Position numbers and translations under genes: made by a program. Under the pieces are notes generated by a model. It ran no database searches, was not told the DNA's origin, and worked only from the letters and a program-made list of their open reading frames with translations. Of a stretch of 64,000 nt of DNA, positions 63,335-64,000 are shown piece after piece (within the stretch, counting starts at the first letter, position 1; every line of letters starts with the position of its first letter). The DNA lies in NCBI RefSeq assembly GCF_039908645.1, contig NZ_CP150917.1, forward strand, positions 2,677,501-2,741,500. The letters run 5' to 3'. This DNA comes from Pseudomonas helvetica. Its GTDB lineage: Bacteria > Pseudomonadota > Gammaproteobacteria > Pseudomonadales > Pseudomonadaceae.

Positions 63335-63988
63335 ATGGCAACCGCAAAAGCAGCACCAGGTAAAGGTCTGATCAATCCAAGCAACCACGCTCTGATCCTG
63401 ATCGACTTTCAGTCGCAGATGTCATTTGCGACCAAATCCATCGACGCTGTTTCACTCCGCAATAACGCTGCACTGATCTCCAAGGCAGCGAAGGAGTTTG
63501 GCGTTCCGGCCATTCTTACCACCGTCGCCGAAAAAAGCTTTTCGGGCCCGATGTTTGAAGAAATCACCTCGGTTTTTGCCGGTCAGGAACTGATTGACCG
63601 CACCAGCATGAATACCTGGGAAGACGAGCGCATAGCTGTCGCTGTGAACAAGATCGGTCGCGACCGTATTGTTCTTGCCGGTCTCTGGACTTCGGTCTGC
63701 ATTGTCGGCCCGGCGATCTCGGCGCTTGAACAAGGCTTCGAGGTCTACATCATTTGCGATGCGTGCGGTGACGTTTCGGATGAGGCTCATGAGCGCGCTA
63801 TCGAGCGCATGATTCAAGCCGGTGCGCGTCCGATGACCTCACTCCAGTACTTGCTGGAACTGCAACGTGACTGGGCTCGCAGCGACACCTATAACGAGAC
63901 GGTGAAAACCTCTATCGCTCACGGCGGCGCTTATGGTCTTGGTTTGATTTATGCCAAAACCATGTTTAACGCATCGGAAGGTCACTGA
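63335..63988 (+). CDS. Isochorismatase-like cysteine hydrolase (YcaC type), second copy
   Basis: A 217-residue hydrolase with Asp in LILIDFQSQM and Cys nucleophile in GLWTSVCIVGPAI near residue 120, and the lysine-equivalent region in KIGRDRIVLAG. It is in the same family as the protein encoded at 58709 but clearly diverged. ATG 63335 follows GGAGAAG. No operon partner within the window; sequence ends 12 bp after its stop. Confidence 0.87.
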   Translation: MATAKAAPGKGLINPSNHALILIDFQSQMSFATKSIDAVSLRNNAALISKAAKEFGVPAILTTVAEKSFSGPMFEEITSVFAGQELIDRTSMNTWEDERIAVAVNKIGRDRIVLAGLWTSVCIVGPAISALEQGFEVYIICDACGDVSDEAHERAIERMIQAGARPMTSLQYLLELQRDWARSDTYNETVKTSIAHGGAYGLGLIYAKTMFNASEGH

Positions 63989-64000
63989 TCTGAATTGCGC

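Overview
The window looks like chromosomal DNA of a fluorescent-group Pseudomonas. This rests on gene content and order (narXL / narK1K2GHJI with a PpiC gene and moaA), on Pseudomonas-type REP sequences carrying the GTGGCGAGGGAGC core, and on the generally GC-rich codon use. The species cannot be named from the sequence alone. No rRNA, tRNA, CRISPR array or intact insertion sequence was seen.

Layout. (1) 1-17.2 kb is an anaerobic block: the NarXL nitrate sensor/regulator, two nitrate/nitrite transporters, the membrane nitrate reductase NarGHJI, a parvulin-type isomerase, MoaA for molybdenum cofactor, then the anaerobic class III ribonucleotide reductase nrdD/nrdG. ANR/FNR-type boxes precede narK1, nrdD and a small DUF3079 gene at 20.5 kb. 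The glycyl-radical segment of NrdD is not in the 671-residue NrdD but in a separate 55-codon gene between nrdD and nrdG. (2) 17.2-20.3 kb is a four-gene ferrous/ferric iron uptake operon (P19, cupredoxin, FTR1, polyferredoxin) behind a Fur-like box. (3) 20.7-26.9 kb is an accessory island, AT-rich in part. It holds a divergent serine hydroxymethyltransferase-like gene, a decayed IS5-family transposase, an XRE-type regulator overlapping a 7-deazaguanine-transporter-type (YhhQ/VUT) gene, and a convergent queC. (4) 26.9-32.2 kb has an LLM-type flavin monooxygenase divergent from a 2-oxoglutarate/Fe(II) oxygenase and a metQNI-type ABC importer, probably for organosulfur compounds. (5) 32.3-37.9 kb is copper resistance: copA, copB, a DUF411 protein, a PtrA-like peptide and copCD, with three CopR-type boxes.

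(6) 37.9-46.8 kb is mixed: hydrolase pseudogene scraps, an OYE-type reductase, a cytochrome c joined by a deletion to a 5'-truncated molybdopterin dehydrogenase, an MFS transporter, a LysR regulator, a DsbA-like protein and a pirin. (7) 46.9-55.8 kb is rich in regulators: GlxA/AraC, two OmpR-winged-helix/ATPase proteins that converge and overlap, a flavodoxin-like reductase, a chloroperoxidase-type hydrolase, a short AraC protein and a LysR protein. A 20-bp sequence is repeated exactly, in inverted orientation, in two of these promoters. (8) 55.8-64 kb has an ABM-domain membrane protein, an amidohydrolase and an isochorismatase-like hydrolase in one operon, then an MscS channel with a cyclic-nucleotide domain, an exported esterase, a LysR regulator and a second isochorismatase-like hydrolase, with REP pairs between units.

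Most coordinates use starts chosen by Shine-Dalgarno position. Functions are family-level calls made by reading the translations, with no database search.
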